Assembly (NCBI GenBank): GCA_004557075.1
Contig: SFEX01000003.1
Location: 89,133 to 153,132, forward strand
Direction of reading: 5' to 3'
From: Clostridiales bacterium
GTDB lineage: Bacteria; Bacillota; Clostridia; Oscillospirales; Oscillospiraceae
Length of the DNA: 64,000 nt
The number at the start of each line of letters is the position of its first letter. Position 1 is the stretch's first letter. The position numbers and the translations under genes were made by a program. The notes beneath the pieces were generated by a model. It was not told where the DNA came from, did no database searches, and was given only the letters and a program-made list of their open reading frames with translations. Shown in pieces: positions 49,987-58,920 of the stretch.

Positions 49987-51542
49987 TAGATCATGTTCCT
50001 TTCTTTCAGGTTATTCATTGTTGCGTACAGGGGTCTTACGTTCTTATAGATCTTGCGGTAAACCTTGTTGTACATATTCATATAGACATCATGGTTCTTC
50101 GCATCGGGCGTGAATACGTCCTTGATATGAACCATGTGCTTTATGGCTTCGTCATAGCTTTCAAACTCGCCCTTTGAAACAAAGGCGACCATTGCCGCAC
50201 CGATCGAGCATGCCTCGTGGGTGTGGATGCGCTTTACCGGCAGTCCGAAAGTATCGGCAAGGATGTGGCAGGCAAGGTCGCTCTTTGAGCCGCCGCCGCC
50301 GACGTAGATCTCCTTGATATTCATGCCGCCGCGCTTTTCCATGCTCTTCATCGACATATATAGCTCGAGGCAGATGCCCTCGATTATCGCGCGGTAAATG
50401 TGATAGCGGGTATGGTAGTCGGAAAATCCGATTATGGCGCCGTAGGAGTCGGGCTTGAGCACGTCAGGCGTCCAGTAGGGCTGGAGCATTAGTCCCTGAC
50501 AGCCGGCGGGAACCTCCGCCGCCTTCTTGTTGAGGATTTCCTCGGGAGACACGCCGAGTCTCTCGGCCTCCTCCCTGTCCTTATCACCAAATTCCTTTAT
50601 GAACCAGCTCAGCATCCAGAAGCCGCGGAACACCTGGATCTCGGGATTCCACGCCTTGTTTATGACCGAGGGGTATGAGGGCAGGAAGTTCTGCGGCTCG
50701 AAATAATGCTCGGTATACATCTCGATAGTGGAGCTTGTTCCAAAGGATATCGACGCCTTTTCAGGGCTTGCGACGGAAAGGCCGAGCGTCTCGCAGGCTT
50801 TATCCGCGCCTGTGGCTATGAAGGGCAGCCCCTCCGGCGCTCCGGTGAGCTCTGCTGCTTCCTTCGTTATGTATCCGAGAACCTCGCCCGAGGGGATAAG
50901 CTCATACAGCTTCTCCTGCGGCACATCGTACAGGCAGCGGGTCAGATCGTTCTCCTTCATCCAGCGCTTTTTCTTGTAGTCCATGGGGATATGGGCTATG
51001 GTGTTGGCGGGCGTATCGGCAAGACGGCCGGTCATGCGGAGGTTTAAGTAAGCGGGCAGACACACGATCTTTTTGGTCTTTTCCCAGATCTCCGGCTGCT
51101 TCTGACGCACCCAGTTGACCTTGGAAGTTCTGTAAGCTATCTTTGAGCCCTTGCCCATTCCGACAAGCTCAAACGCCGCCTCTTTCCAGAGCGGGAACGG
51201 ATCGTCGTAAAGGCACTTGCGGGCGTCGAGCCAGTGGATAATATCGCGCGTGGGCTTGTTGTTCTCGTCAAGGAACACAAGAGTGTCGCGGATGACCGTA
51301 GCTACGCAGGCTATGATATCCTCCACCTTGTCGGCGTTTCGCGCCATGAGCGCCTTGGAGGCTGTGCACATATGCTCAAAGTAGAAATCGGTCTTCTGCT
51401 CAGCCCAGCCCGGACGCTGCCGGAAATACGGCTCGTCATACTTCACCTGCTCCTTGTCGACGATAGTTCCGTCTTTGTCAACGAGGATTGCTCTTGTGCT
51501 CTGCGTACCCACATCGTAGGTCAGAACCAATGGTTTGCTCAT
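49986..51542 (-). CDS. FGGY-family carbohydrate kinase
   Basis: 518 residues. Phosphate-1 motif LTYDVGTQSTRAILVD, HWLDARKCLYDD, phosphate-2 SISFGTSSTIEMY and the adenosine motif IYVGGGGSKSDLACHILADTFGLPV followed by EACSIGAAMVA. These fit the FGGY sugar/polyol kinases (glycerol, xylulose, erythritol); the substrate cannot be fixed by sequence reading. Linked to FAD-dependent GlpA/GlpB-like dehydrogenases, which favours a polyol phosphate route. Overlaps the DUF1667 gene by four bases. Confidence 0.88.
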   Translation of the reverse strand: MSKPLVLTYDVGTQSTRAILVDKDGTIVDKEQVKYDEPYFRQRPGWAEQKTDFYFEHMCTASKALMARNADKVEDIIACVATVIRDTLVFLDENNKPTRDIIHWLDARKCLYDDPFPLWKEAAFELVGMGKGSKIAYRTSKVNWVRQKQPEIWEKTKKIVCLPAYLNLRMTGRLADTPANTIAHIPMDYKKKRWMKENDLTRCLYDVPQEKLYELIPSGEVLGYITKEAAELTGAPEGLPFIATGADKACETLGLSVASPEKASISFGTSSTIEMYTEHYFEPQNFLPSYPSVINKAWNPEIQVFRGFWMLSWFIKEFGDKDREEAERLGVSPEEILNKKAAEVPAGCQGLMLQPYWTPDVLKPDSYGAIIGFSDYHTRYHIYRAIIEGICLELYMSMKSMEKRGGMNIKEIYVGGGGSKSDLACHILADTFGLPVKRIHTHEACSIGAAMVAFVSKGEFESYDEAIKHMVHIKDVFTPDAKNHDVYMNMYNKVYRKIYKNVRPLYATMNNLKERNMI

Positions 51543-51925
51543 CTTCTCTCCTCCGTTAATGCATATATATTCTGTTTTAATAAATCGCTTGTAGATATGA
51601 CATCAACGCCGAGTCCGAGCACATTCTCAATCACGGCGTCGCCGCGTCCTATGCGCTCGGTGAGGAGTACGGAGTTTATCTCCCTCATAACGTCAAATAT
51701 CTTTTCCTTAGGTATGTCCTCCGACACTCTGACCGGCAGTACGGGCACGCCCTCAAAAACAGTCTTTACCACAGAGCAGATTGTGCGCTTTGGCGCCGTC
51801 ATCTCGCTTATGGCAAACTCCTTGCCGCGCGGGCAGCTATTTCCCGTCACGATAAATTCTCCGTTTTCCTCCTCGACGTGGAGAAGGCAGCCCCTCGGGC
51901 AGCCAATGCAGCTGAATTCTTTCAT
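51539..51925 (-). CDS. DUF1667 iron-sulfur-type small protein
   Basis: 128 residues. Four cysteines at the N-terminus, CIGCPRGC (6, 9, 13) and SCPRG (31), match DUF1667, which forms an electron-transfer partner of GlpA/GlpB-type glycerol-3-phosphate dehydrogenases in Firmicutes. The remainder (KTVFEGVPVLPVRVSEDIPKEKIFDVM) is the conserved globular part. Overlaps both neighbours (ATGA each side), so the trio is translationally coupled. Confidence 0.9.
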   Translation of the reverse strand: MKEFSCIGCPRGCLLHVEEENGEFIVTGNSCPRGKEFAISEMTAPKRTICSVVKTVFEGVPVLPVRVSEDIPKEKIFDVMREINSVLLTERIGRGDAVIENVLGLGVDVISTSDLLKQNIYALTEERR

Positions 51926-53175
51926 TCCGCCACCTCTATTTCAAAGCGGACATCGGACTCGCTTCCGATGCCGAATTTCGTCATGTCCAGCACGAGCTGC
52001 TGCATCTCAGGCGGGCGCAGGAACGGGTACTTTCTGCTCCATACCTCTTCCCCGTCTACTTTCAGCCGCAGAGTGCTTTTGCCCAGCACCGCAGCAGAGC
52101 GGAAGTAAAAGCTCAGCTTTGAGTTATCAGCGTTAAGGTCAAGCTGCTGCGGTACAAGGTACATGAATTCCTTACCTATATTTATATTAACACTATGCCG
52201 CTCGCGCGCGCAATATAGCGCAGCGTTCCTGCCGGCCTCCTCGCCGGATGCGGAGACATAATCGACAAGGTCGTTTACATGGAGCGCATTGCCGCAGGAG
52301 AACACGCCCGGCACGCTTGTCATGAGCTGGCCGTCGCAGACGGGGCCTTTCGTATGGCTGTCTATCGCAACGCCGATGCTCTCGGCAAGCTCGTTTTCGG
52401 GGATAAGTCCGACGGACACGATCAGCGCGTCGCACTCGATACGCTCAGCCGTTTCGGGCATGGGCTTGAAGCTATCATCTACCGCGCAGACCTCAACAGC
52501 TTCAAGGCGGTCTTTCCCGAACACGCGGGTGACTGTATGGCTCAGGTACAGGGGTATATCATAGTCGGTAAGGCACTGGTGGATATTGCGGGTCAGTCCT
52601 GAGGGCGTCGGATTTATCTCGTACACGCCGAGCACCTGCGCCCCCTCAAGGGTCAGGCGGCGCGCCATTATAAGGCCGATATCGCCGCTGCCGAGAATGA
52701 CGCACTTTTTGGTCGGCATTACTCCGAGCCGATTCGTGAAATGCTGCGCAGTTCCGGCTGTGAACACGCCCGCCGGACGCGTTCCGTGGATGAAGACCTG
52801 CTTTGCGCTGCGCTCGCGGCAGCCCGTTGCAAGAACGATGCTTTTTGCCGTCAGCGTCTTCAAGCCTGTGCTGTTGACAACCGTTACATAAAAGCGCTCG
52901 TCGCGTTTTTCCAGTCTCGTCACAAAGGTTTGACACAGCACGTCGATATCAAGCTCACGCACTCTGTCAATGAAGCGCTCAACATATTCGGGGCCTGCAA
53001 GCCTCTCTCCGAAGCGCTGGAGCCCGAAGCCGTCATGAATGCACTGCTTGAGCATTCCGCCGGCACGCTCCTCGCGCTCGATAATGAGCACCTGCGCACC
53101 GTTTTCCTTGGCGGATATCGCTGCGGCAAGTCCCGCCGGGCCGCCGCCTATAACAATAACGCCGTATTCGTCCAT
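51922..53175 (-). CDS. FAD-dependent pyridine nucleotide oxidoreductase, GlpB-like partner
   Basis: 417 residues from ATG 53175, with GGGAGGTC nine bases upstream; the longer frame to 53208 overlaps the previous gene. FAD site VIGGGPAGLAAAISAKENGAQVLIIE, CRERS and redox-type ATGC, NAD site ILGSGDIGLIMARRL, second FAD motif GVFSCGNALHVNDLVD. It probably passes electrons between the dehydrogenase flavin and NAD(P) or ferredoxin. Operon partner of the DUF1667 protein. Confidence 0.86.
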   Translation of the reverse strand: MDEYGVIVIGGGPAGLAAAISAKENGAQVLIIEREERAGGMLKQCIHDGFGLQRFGERLAGPEYVERFIDRVRELDIDVLCQTFVTRLEKRDERFYVTVVNSTGLKTLTAKSIVLATGCRERSAKQVFIHGTRPAGVFTAGTAQHFTNRLGVMPTKKCVILGSGDIGLIMARRLTLEGAQVLGVYEINPTPSGLTRNIHQCLTDYDIPLYLSHTVTRVFGKDRLEAVEVCAVDDSFKPMPETAERIECDALIVSVGLIPENELAESIGVAIDSHTKGPVCDGQLMTSVPGVFSCGNALHVNDLVDYVSASGEEAGRNAALYCARERHSVNINIGKEFMYLVPQQLDLNADNSKLSFYFRSAAVLGKSTLRLKVDGEEVWSRKYPFLRPPEMQQLVLDMTKFGIGSESDVRFEIEVAE

Positions 53176-53176
53176 T

Positions 53177-54880
53177 TCAGCGACCTCCCTTTCTGCTCTC
53201 GAACACAATAGCCGAATCCGCCGAGGATTTCTTTACCTCCGTCAGCGGTACGCCCAGGTATTCCGCGATCATCTTAGTAACAATTGGTGAGCAGAAGCCG
53301 CCCTGGCATCTTCCCATTCCCGGTCTTACGCGCTTTTTAACTCCGTCCACCGTGGGTACGCATATGGGGCTGTTAAGGGCGTCGAGTATCTCGCCGCGGC
53401 TGACTTCCTCGCAGCGGCACACGATAACTCCGTAATCGGGATTTTGTCTTATAAGCTCCGCGCGCTCATCGTCGCTCATCGCGGCAAGGTGCGGCGGCGC
53501 GTGGCGAATGGGGTCAAAGCTCTCGTTTTCGGCAGCTCCGAGCTTATCTGCAACATACTTTGCAACGTCCTCGGCAACAGCAGGCGCAGTCGTCAGACCC
53601 GGTGACTGAATACCGGCAACGTGGAAGATGTTTTCCGTCCTGCGTCCGGTTTCTATTATAAAGTCCTCTTCATATGTAGGCGCGCGCACGCCGGTAAAGT
53701 AGGTTATGATATCTCTTTCGGTCAGCTCTGGCATGGTTATCTTCTGTTTTACAAACACCCGCTCGATGCTGTCCCTGTCAGTTGCGGTATTCTCCCGCTC
53801 CCAGGTCTCGACAGCGTCAGGGCCGACCAGCAGATTATCGTGCGCGGTATGCAGTATTCCGCCGCCCTTGGTATGGGTCTTGCCGGGGCTTTTTGCTCCG
53901 ACGACAGACGCGATGGAGCTAAAACGCGCTCCCGCCTTCTTATCAAGAATGGAGTTTGTTCCGCGGCGGGGGTGAATGGTGAAGAACCTGTCCCCGGCCA
54001 TCTCGGCTATCTTGTCGGCATAGACACCGGCACAGTTTATGACCATGCGCGGATGCAGTGTTCCGCGATTTGTATAAACATCCACTATCCTGCCGCCGTC
54101 AAGCTTCATACCGGTGACCGCCGTGTTAAGCGACACTCTTGCGCCGTTATGCACGGCGTTTTCGGCATAGGCGATGACAAGATTATACGGGCTGACGGTG
54201 CCGGACGAGGGGCTTGAGAGCGCAAAGGCCACGTCCGGAGATATGGCAGGCTCCTTTTTGCGTACAGCATCGCCCATCTCAATGCATGTATCCTCAATGC
54301 CGTCTATGTATCTGCGCTTCATGGCATAGAGCCAGACAAAGGGCAGCCATGATTTGTGCGTAAAGCAGGCATACTGCCCAAGGCGCTTAAACGGCACGTC
54401 AAGATCGCGGCACAGGCCCTCGTACATGTGGTTTGCGCGGCGTATGTACTTATGCTTGAGCGAGCCCTTTGAAAGGTCGACGCCGGGATGCACCTCGCCG
54501 TCATTCCTGCCGGACGCGCCCAATGACAGATCCGCCTCTTTCTCGAGCAGCAGTATATCGAGCTTATAGCGGCTAAGCTCGCGCGCAACGGAGCTTCCGG
54601 ATATGCCGCCGCCGATGATGAGGACATCGGGGCTGTCGCCCTCGAGCGCCTCGTCCTTTATTGACGGCATATGCATAGGCTCAGGCTCCGCGCCGGTGAA
54701 AACGATATCGTTTACCACATGGCAGCGGGAGTTCTTTGTAGCCGCCGTCATGCCGGCTTCTACCACGTCATCCCAGCTGTCGAGTGCTCCGCTGAGATAG
54801 ATGCAGTTATCGCGCAGCTCGGCCTTAACTCTGTCGCCGAATTTCTTTTGAAGTTTTCTGTTTATGCTTTCAGTTTTCAT
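53177..54880 (-). CDS. GlpA-like FAD-dependent dehydrogenase with N-terminal BON-like domain
   Basis: 567 residues from ATG 54880 (GGTGG upstream). Residues 1-65 (INRKLQKKFGDRVKAELRDN, then IYLSGALDSWDDV) look like a BON domain, uncommon in this family. From about 82: Rossmann VLIIGGGISGSSVARELSRY and LEKEADLSLGASGRNDGEVHPG, a DAO catalytic domain with VINCAGVYADKIAEMAGD, and VAGIQSPGLTTAPAV. The C-terminus has a BFD-like 2Fe-2S site CRCEEVSRGE...GRCQGGFC. Likely glycerol-3-phosphate dehydrogenase-like. First gene of the operon; substrate is inference. Confidence 0.85.
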   Translation of the reverse strand: MKTESINRKLQKKFGDRVKAELRDNCIYLSGALDSWDDVVEAGMTAATKNSRCHVVNDIVFTGAEPEPMHMPSIKDEALEGDSPDVLIIGGGISGSSVARELSRYKLDILLLEKEADLSLGASGRNDGEVHPGVDLSKGSLKHKYIRRANHMYEGLCRDLDVPFKRLGQYACFTHKSWLPFVWLYAMKRRYIDGIEDTCIEMGDAVRKKEPAISPDVAFALSSPSSGTVSPYNLVIAYAENAVHNGARVSLNTAVTGMKLDGGRIVDVYTNRGTLHPRMVINCAGVYADKIAEMAGDRFFTIHPRRGTNSILDKKAGARFSSIASVVGAKSPGKTHTKGGGILHTAHDNLLVGPDAVETWERENTATDRDSIERVFVKQKITMPELTERDIITYFTGVRAPTYEEDFIIETGRRTENIFHVAGIQSPGLTTAPAVAEDVAKYVADKLGAAENESFDPIRHAPPHLAAMSDDERAELIRQNPDYGVIVCRCEEVSRGEILDALNSPICVPTVDGVKKRVRPGMGRCQGGFCSPIVTKMIAEYLGVPLTEVKKSSADSAIVFESRKGGR

Positions 54881-54916
54881 TCTTTCGCCACCATACACGT
54901 TGTTCACATTATACAC

Positions 54917-54944
54917 ATTATACAGCAAAAACGCGATTAGTCAA
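54917..54944 (-). promoter_or_regulatory. Sigma-A promoter of the FAD oxidoreductase operon
   Basis: Minus strand TTGACT (54944-54939), 16-bp spacer, TATAAT (54922-54917), with a short direct repeat TATAATGTG immediately after. Start near 54910 leaves about 30 nt of leader. Confidence 0.85.
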
Positions 54945-55068
54945 CATCAGACAATTTTTTATCATTTTCCGAAACCGATATCCTGAGTTTTGCGTTTTGA
55001 TGCTTTTTTTAGGCTTTTATTATGTTCACGCGAGCTATGCTGTCTACGCTTAGAAAGAGGGTTAGACC

Positions 55069-56112
55069 ATGATCGAATTTATTAATGAAAATACGAAAAA
55101 AGAATACGAGGACTTCATTGCATCGCACCCGAAAGGGCATTTTGCTCAGTCCCACCTTTGGGGCAGGCAGAAAAGCGCATGGGAGTTCAAGGCCATAGCC
55201 GTCCGGGATTCGGACGGCAAAATAAAAGGCTCCATGGCTTTTCTGATACGCAGAGCGCCTCTGTTCGGGTGCAGCATGATGTATTCGTGCCGGGGGCCTG
55301 TGTGCGATTTGGACGACGAGGATACATTTTCGCGCCTTCTCGTCGGGGCAAAAATACTTGCCAAGCGCTGCAACGCCTATGTTATAAAGATAGATCCCGA
55401 CGTTCCCGCCGAAAACTCGGATTTTGCCGCGATGTTAGAACGGCACGGCTTTAAATGCGTAAGCCGTGGCAAAAGCTTTGAGGGCGCGCAGCCGAAGTTT
55501 GTCTTCCGCCTGCATCTTGATGAGGGCATGGACGAGGCCGAGCTGCTCCTCTCCTTTTCGCAAAAGACACGCTATAATCTGCGCAAGGCTCAAAAAAGCG
55601 GGGTTGAGGTAAGGATAGGCACTGTCGAGGATGTAGAAGATTTTGAACGACTGATGCTCATAACAGGCCATCGTGACGGCTTTACCGTGCGCGGCGCGGA
55701 GTATTTTAAAAGCATGCTCGAAATTTTCGGAGAAAACGCGAGGCTGTACATGGCCTATTATGAGGGCGTTCCCATCGCCGGAACCATTGCCATAGCATTT
55801 GGCGACAAGGTCTGGTATCTGTACGGCGCAAGCTCCAACGAGCACCGCGATAAAATGCCCAATTACCTCCTGCAGTGGAGCATGATACGCTGGGCGCTCG
55901 AGCGCGAAAGCCGTGTATACGATTTTCGCGGGGTATCGGGCGATTTGAGCGAAGATAATCCCCTGTACGGTCTGTATCGCTTCAAAAAGGGCTTCGGCGG
56001 CAGGTTCACGGAGTTTGTCGGGGAATACGATCTTGTACTCGACAGCTTTATGAACCTTTGCGTCGGGTCGTCGATACGGCTTTATCGCGCACTGAGGGGG
56101 CTTCTGAAATGA
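55069..56112 (+). CDS. FemX/MurM-type peptidoglycan bridge aminoacyltransferase
   Basis: 347 residues, FemABX family: GNAT-like halves with AQSHLWGRQKSAWEFKAIAV at the N-terminus and LSFSQKTRYNLRKAQKSGVEVRIG (the conserved tRNA/lipid II groove), and the C-terminal YDFRGVSGDLSEDNPLYGLYRFKKGFGG. Adds amino acids from tRNA to lipid II pentapeptide. It overlaps the alanine racemase gene by four bases, so Ala-containing cross-bridges are a sensible inference. Confidence 0.92.
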   Translation: MIEFINENTKKEYEDFIASHPKGHFAQSHLWGRQKSAWEFKAIAVRDSDGKIKGSMAFLIRRAPLFGCSMMYSCRGPVCDLDDEDTFSRLLVGAKILAKRCNAYVIKIDPDVPAENSDFAAMLERHGFKCVSRGKSFEGAQPKFVFRLHLDEGMDEAELLLSFSQKTRYNLRKAQKSGVEVRIGTVEDVEDFERLMLITGHRDGFTVRGAEYFKSMLEIFGENARLYMAYYEGVPIAGTIAIAFGDKVWYLYGASSNEHRDKMPNYLLQWSMIRWALERESRVYDFRGVSGDLSEDNPLYGLYRFKKGFGGRFTEFVGEYDLVLDSFMNLCVGSSIRLYRALRGLLK

Positions 56113-57194
56113 AAGAGTGCATTGTGGACACCACCGTTATCCGAAAGAACACGGAAGTGCTGAAGGCGCTCGCAGGCGAGAGCGAGATATGGGCTGTCGT
56201 CAAAGGCGACGGCTATGGGCTTGGACTTGAGGCCATGGCGGGGCTTCTCTATGACTGCGGCATAAGTCGTTTTGCCGTCTCCGAACCGCACGAGGCCGAG
56301 CGTCTTGCGACGATGCGCCTTAGCGGTATTAAAATTCTATTTCTCCATATAGCCCCGGATGCTCAGGAAATTGAAAATCTGCTGAGGCTCGGCGTTGTTT
56401 TCACGATCGGCACGCTTGAGGACGCAAACGCGCTTATAAACGCGGCTCAAGCGCTCGGTCTTACAGCCGAGGCGCACATAAAGCTCGACACCGGCATGGG
56501 CCGCTGCGGCTTTCTCCCGAACCAGCTAAACGAGCTTCTTTCGCTTTACACCGCTTCAAAATCGCTGCGCATAAGCGGCCTGTACACTCATTTCAGCAAG
56601 CCGCAGAGCAAAAGAGCCACCAAAACGCAGTTTAAATCATTCATGCGCACAGCGGATAAAATCAGGCGTTCGGGCTTTGACCCCGGTATTCTGCACTGCG
56701 CAAGCTCCGAGGCTTTCCTCAGATATCCCGAGATGCGCTGCGGAGCGGTTCGTATAGGCTCTGCGTTCATCGGGCGCGTATCCGGCGGCGGACACAGGCT
56801 CAAAAACGCGGTGAGCTGCATCGGCAGCATATCGGAGCTGCGCGTTCTTCCTAAGGGGCATATGGTCGGCTACGGCTCGGCGTGGAGAGCGCCAAGAGAC
56901 ACCAGAGTAGCCCTGTGCGATATAGGCTATTTTAACGGCTTCGGGCTTGAGCGAAGCTGCGGGGCTTTGCAGCTTTCTTTCATCCTGCACCGGCTTCTCG
57001 GTGCGATTTTTGCACTGCTCAGGCCGGAGGTGCTGTGGGTAGAGGTTCATGGGCAGCGCTGCCCCGTGCTCGGCAGAGTGGGGATGATGAGCTGCGTCAT
57101 TGACATTTCCGACTGTGACTGCACCGAAGGCGACGCCGCAGTGGCGGATATAAACCCGCTCATGCTCAAGGGCGCTGACATTGTTTTTAAATAG
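56109..57194 (+). CDS. alr: Alanine racemase
   Basis: 361 residues from ATG 56109 (GAGGGG ten bases upstream, ATGA overlap with the FemX-like gene). PLP lysine in WAVVKGDGYGLG (Lys32). Also KLDTGMGRCGF, SGLYTHFSKP, and the catalytic Tyr region GHMVGYGSAWRAPRDTRVALCDIGY; the last reads GYFNGFG where GYADG is usual. Makes D-Ala for peptidoglycan. A related serine racemase activity cannot be ruled out. Confidence 0.9.
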   Translation: MKECIVDTTVIRKNTEVLKALAGESEIWAVVKGDGYGLGLEAMAGLLYDCGISRFAVSEPHEAERLATMRLSGIKILFLHIAPDAQEIENLLRLGVVFTIGTLEDANALINAAQALGLTAEAHIKLDTGMGRCGFLPNQLNELLSLYTASKSLRISGLYTHFSKPQSKRATKTQFKSFMRTADKIRRSGFDPGILHCASSEAFLRYPEMRCGAVRIGSAFIGRVSGGGHRLKNAVSCIGSISELRVLPKGHMVGYGSAWRAPRDTRVALCDIGYFNGFGLERSCGALQLSFILHRLLGAIFALLRPEVLWVEVHGQRCPVLGRVGMMSCVIDISDCDCTEGDAAVADINPLMLKGADIVFK

Positions 57195-57299
57195 GTTACA
57201 TTTTTGTTGTTGAAAATATCGCGCGCACATTGTATATTGTAGTACAAGTTAGAGATCATGCTCTCTATATAAAGCTCAAAGAAAAGTGAGGAGCATTTA

Positions 57300-58382
57300 T
57301 TGAATATCTTGTACCTTATAAACTATGCCGGCAAAGCCGGGACCGAGAAATATGTTTCCAACCTGATGCATATTCTCTCAGCGCGCGGCGAGAGCTGCCA
57401 TCTTGCCTATAACGTGCCCGGGCAGCTTTCGGAAACGCTCGAAAATGAGGGTTTTCCGTGCCTCAGACTTGATATGAGCGGCAAACACACTCTCGGCGCG
57501 GCGAAGAAGCTTGCGGCATACTGCCGGGAGAATAACATTGAGGTCATTCACGCGCAGTACCCGAGGGAGAACATTATCGCTCTCCTGTCAAAGCTCTTTT
57601 ACCGCAGGGTCAAAGTCGTATATACGAGCCATCTTACGATTTATCAGAATGCCAAGTGGAAGATACTAAACCGCATATTCACCCCGTTTAACCACTGCCT
57701 GATCGCCGTCTGCCGTCAGGGCGCGGAGATAATGGCCATAAACGGAGTTAAGAAAAGTAAGATTCGGGTAATATATAATGGCGTTACGCCCTCGGGCGAG
57801 CGCATTTATGACCGCAGCTTTGCCCGGAGCTTCGGCGTTAAGGACGATACCTTCGTCATGTCGATCATGGCGAGATACGCCCCGGAAAAAGGACTTCCGT
57901 TTCTGCTGGCGTCTTTGGCAAAGCTTCGCCGCAAGACAAGCCGTCCGTTTGTATGCCTGATCGCTGGCGACGGCGAGGAATTTGACGAGTTTGCGCTTAT
58001 GTGCCAGAACAGCGGGATGAATGACTGCGTTATTCAGCTCGGCTTCCGAACGGATTCGGCCGAGATGCTCAAGTCCTCCGACCTGTACCTGAATTCAAGC
58101 TCCAAAAACGAAGCCATGAGCTTTGCCATACTTGAGGCTATGAATGCCGGTATTCCTCTTGTTGTCACTGACGTGGGAGGAAACCGCGATCTTGCCGAAA
58201 CGAACACGGTCTGCGGCAGAGTGCTCCAATTCGGAGACAGCGACGGTTTTTCCGACGCAATACTTGAACTTATGGAAAACGAAGCGCTGCTCAAGGAATT
58301 TTCCGACAACGCGCTAAAAAAGGTCAGTGACGAGTTTGATCTTGAAAAGCTCGCTCTTGATGTATTTAATGCTTATAATTGA
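57300..58382 (+). CDS. Glycosyltransferase family 4 (GT-B)
   Basis: 360 residues from TTG 57300 (GAGGAG six bases upstream). N-terminal acceptor half YLINYAGKAGTEKYVSNLM with HAQYPRENIIALL, C-terminal donor half with GDGEEFDEF, LGFRTDSAEMLKSSDLYLNSSSKNEAMSFAILEAM (the EX7E motif) and VVTDVGGNRDL. Probably adds a sugar to an envelope polysaccharide lipid intermediate. It leads directly into the DUF4330 gene. Confidence 0.92.
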   Translation: MNILYLINYAGKAGTEKYVSNLMHILSARGESCHLAYNVPGQLSETLENEGFPCLRLDMSGKHTLGAAKKLAAYCRENNIEVIHAQYPRENIIALLSKLFYRRVKVVYTSHLTIYQNAKWKILNRIFTPFNHCLIAVCRQGAEIMAINGVKKSKIRVIYNGVTPSGERIYDRSFARSFGVKDDTFVMSIMARYAPEKGLPFLLASLAKLRRKTSRPFVCLIAGDGEEFDEFALMCQNSGMNDCVIQLGFRTDSAEMLKSSDLYLNSSSKNEAMSFAILEAMNAGIPLVVTDVGGNRDLAETNTVCGRVLQFGDSDGFSDAILELMENEALLKEFSDNALKKVSDEFDLEKLALDVFNAYN

Positions 58383-58393
58383 GGTGCAAAAAA

Positions 58394-58882
58394 ATGATTG
58401 ATAAAAACGGAAAACTCTTCGGTAAAATAAACATAATAGATCTGCTGATAGTTCTTGTTGTTATAGCGGCTGTTATTCTCGTGGCCACTAAAATGTTCAC
58501 CCCGGCAGAAAAGGCGGCAAAGCTTGAATCATCAAACGTCATTGTAACGTACACAAGCTCGAACGCTTACCCCGGTTCCGGCGCCGCCATCGAGGTCGGA
58601 GCGCCTGTATACGAGGAGACAACCAATATACAGCTCGGCACCGTTAAAGATGTAAAGGTTGAGCAGGCTTATACCTATCAGGCACTTCCTGACGGCACAA
58701 CGGTCAAGGTCATCACACCCGGCAGAGAGTGGGTCACCGTTACCACCGAGGTCGAGGCTACTGTTTCCGACGACGGCGTTTTTATAGGCGGCTCGCTCTT
58801 CTCCGTCGGCGGTACCGCTACCGTCCACTTCGGACAGGCCGTGATCCTCGTCAGCGTCATGGATATCGAGTCTGCGTCCTGA
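58394..58882 (+). CDS. DUF4330 membrane-anchored protein
   Basis: 162 residues from ATG 58394 (GAGGTG nine bases upstream). Begins MIDKNGKLFGKINIIDLLIVLVVIAAVILV, the characteristic DUF4330 start with one membrane helix (about 15-37), then an extracellular beta-rich domain (VTYTSSNAYPGSGAAIEVGAPVYEE, IQLGTVKDVKVE). Function unknown; often beside envelope polysaccharide genes. Stop codon of the GT4 gene lies 12 bases before. Confidence 0.88.
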   Translation: MIDKNGKLFGKINIIDLLIVLVVIAAVILVATKMFTPAEKAAKLESSNVIVTYTSSNAYPGSGAAIEVGAPVYEETTNIQLGTVKDVKVEQAYTYQALPDGTTVKVITPGREWVTVTTEVEATVSDDGVFIGGSLFSVGGTATVHFGQAVILVSVMDIESAS

Positions 58883-58920
58883 GCTATGTCCTCCATTTTT
58901 AGTGAAAGGGGGAAATTCTG

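Noticed and set aside
57195..57300. Additional small gene between alr and the GT4 gene
   Set aside because: No frame with an SD; the 105-bp gap only appears to hold the promoter area for the GT4 gene.
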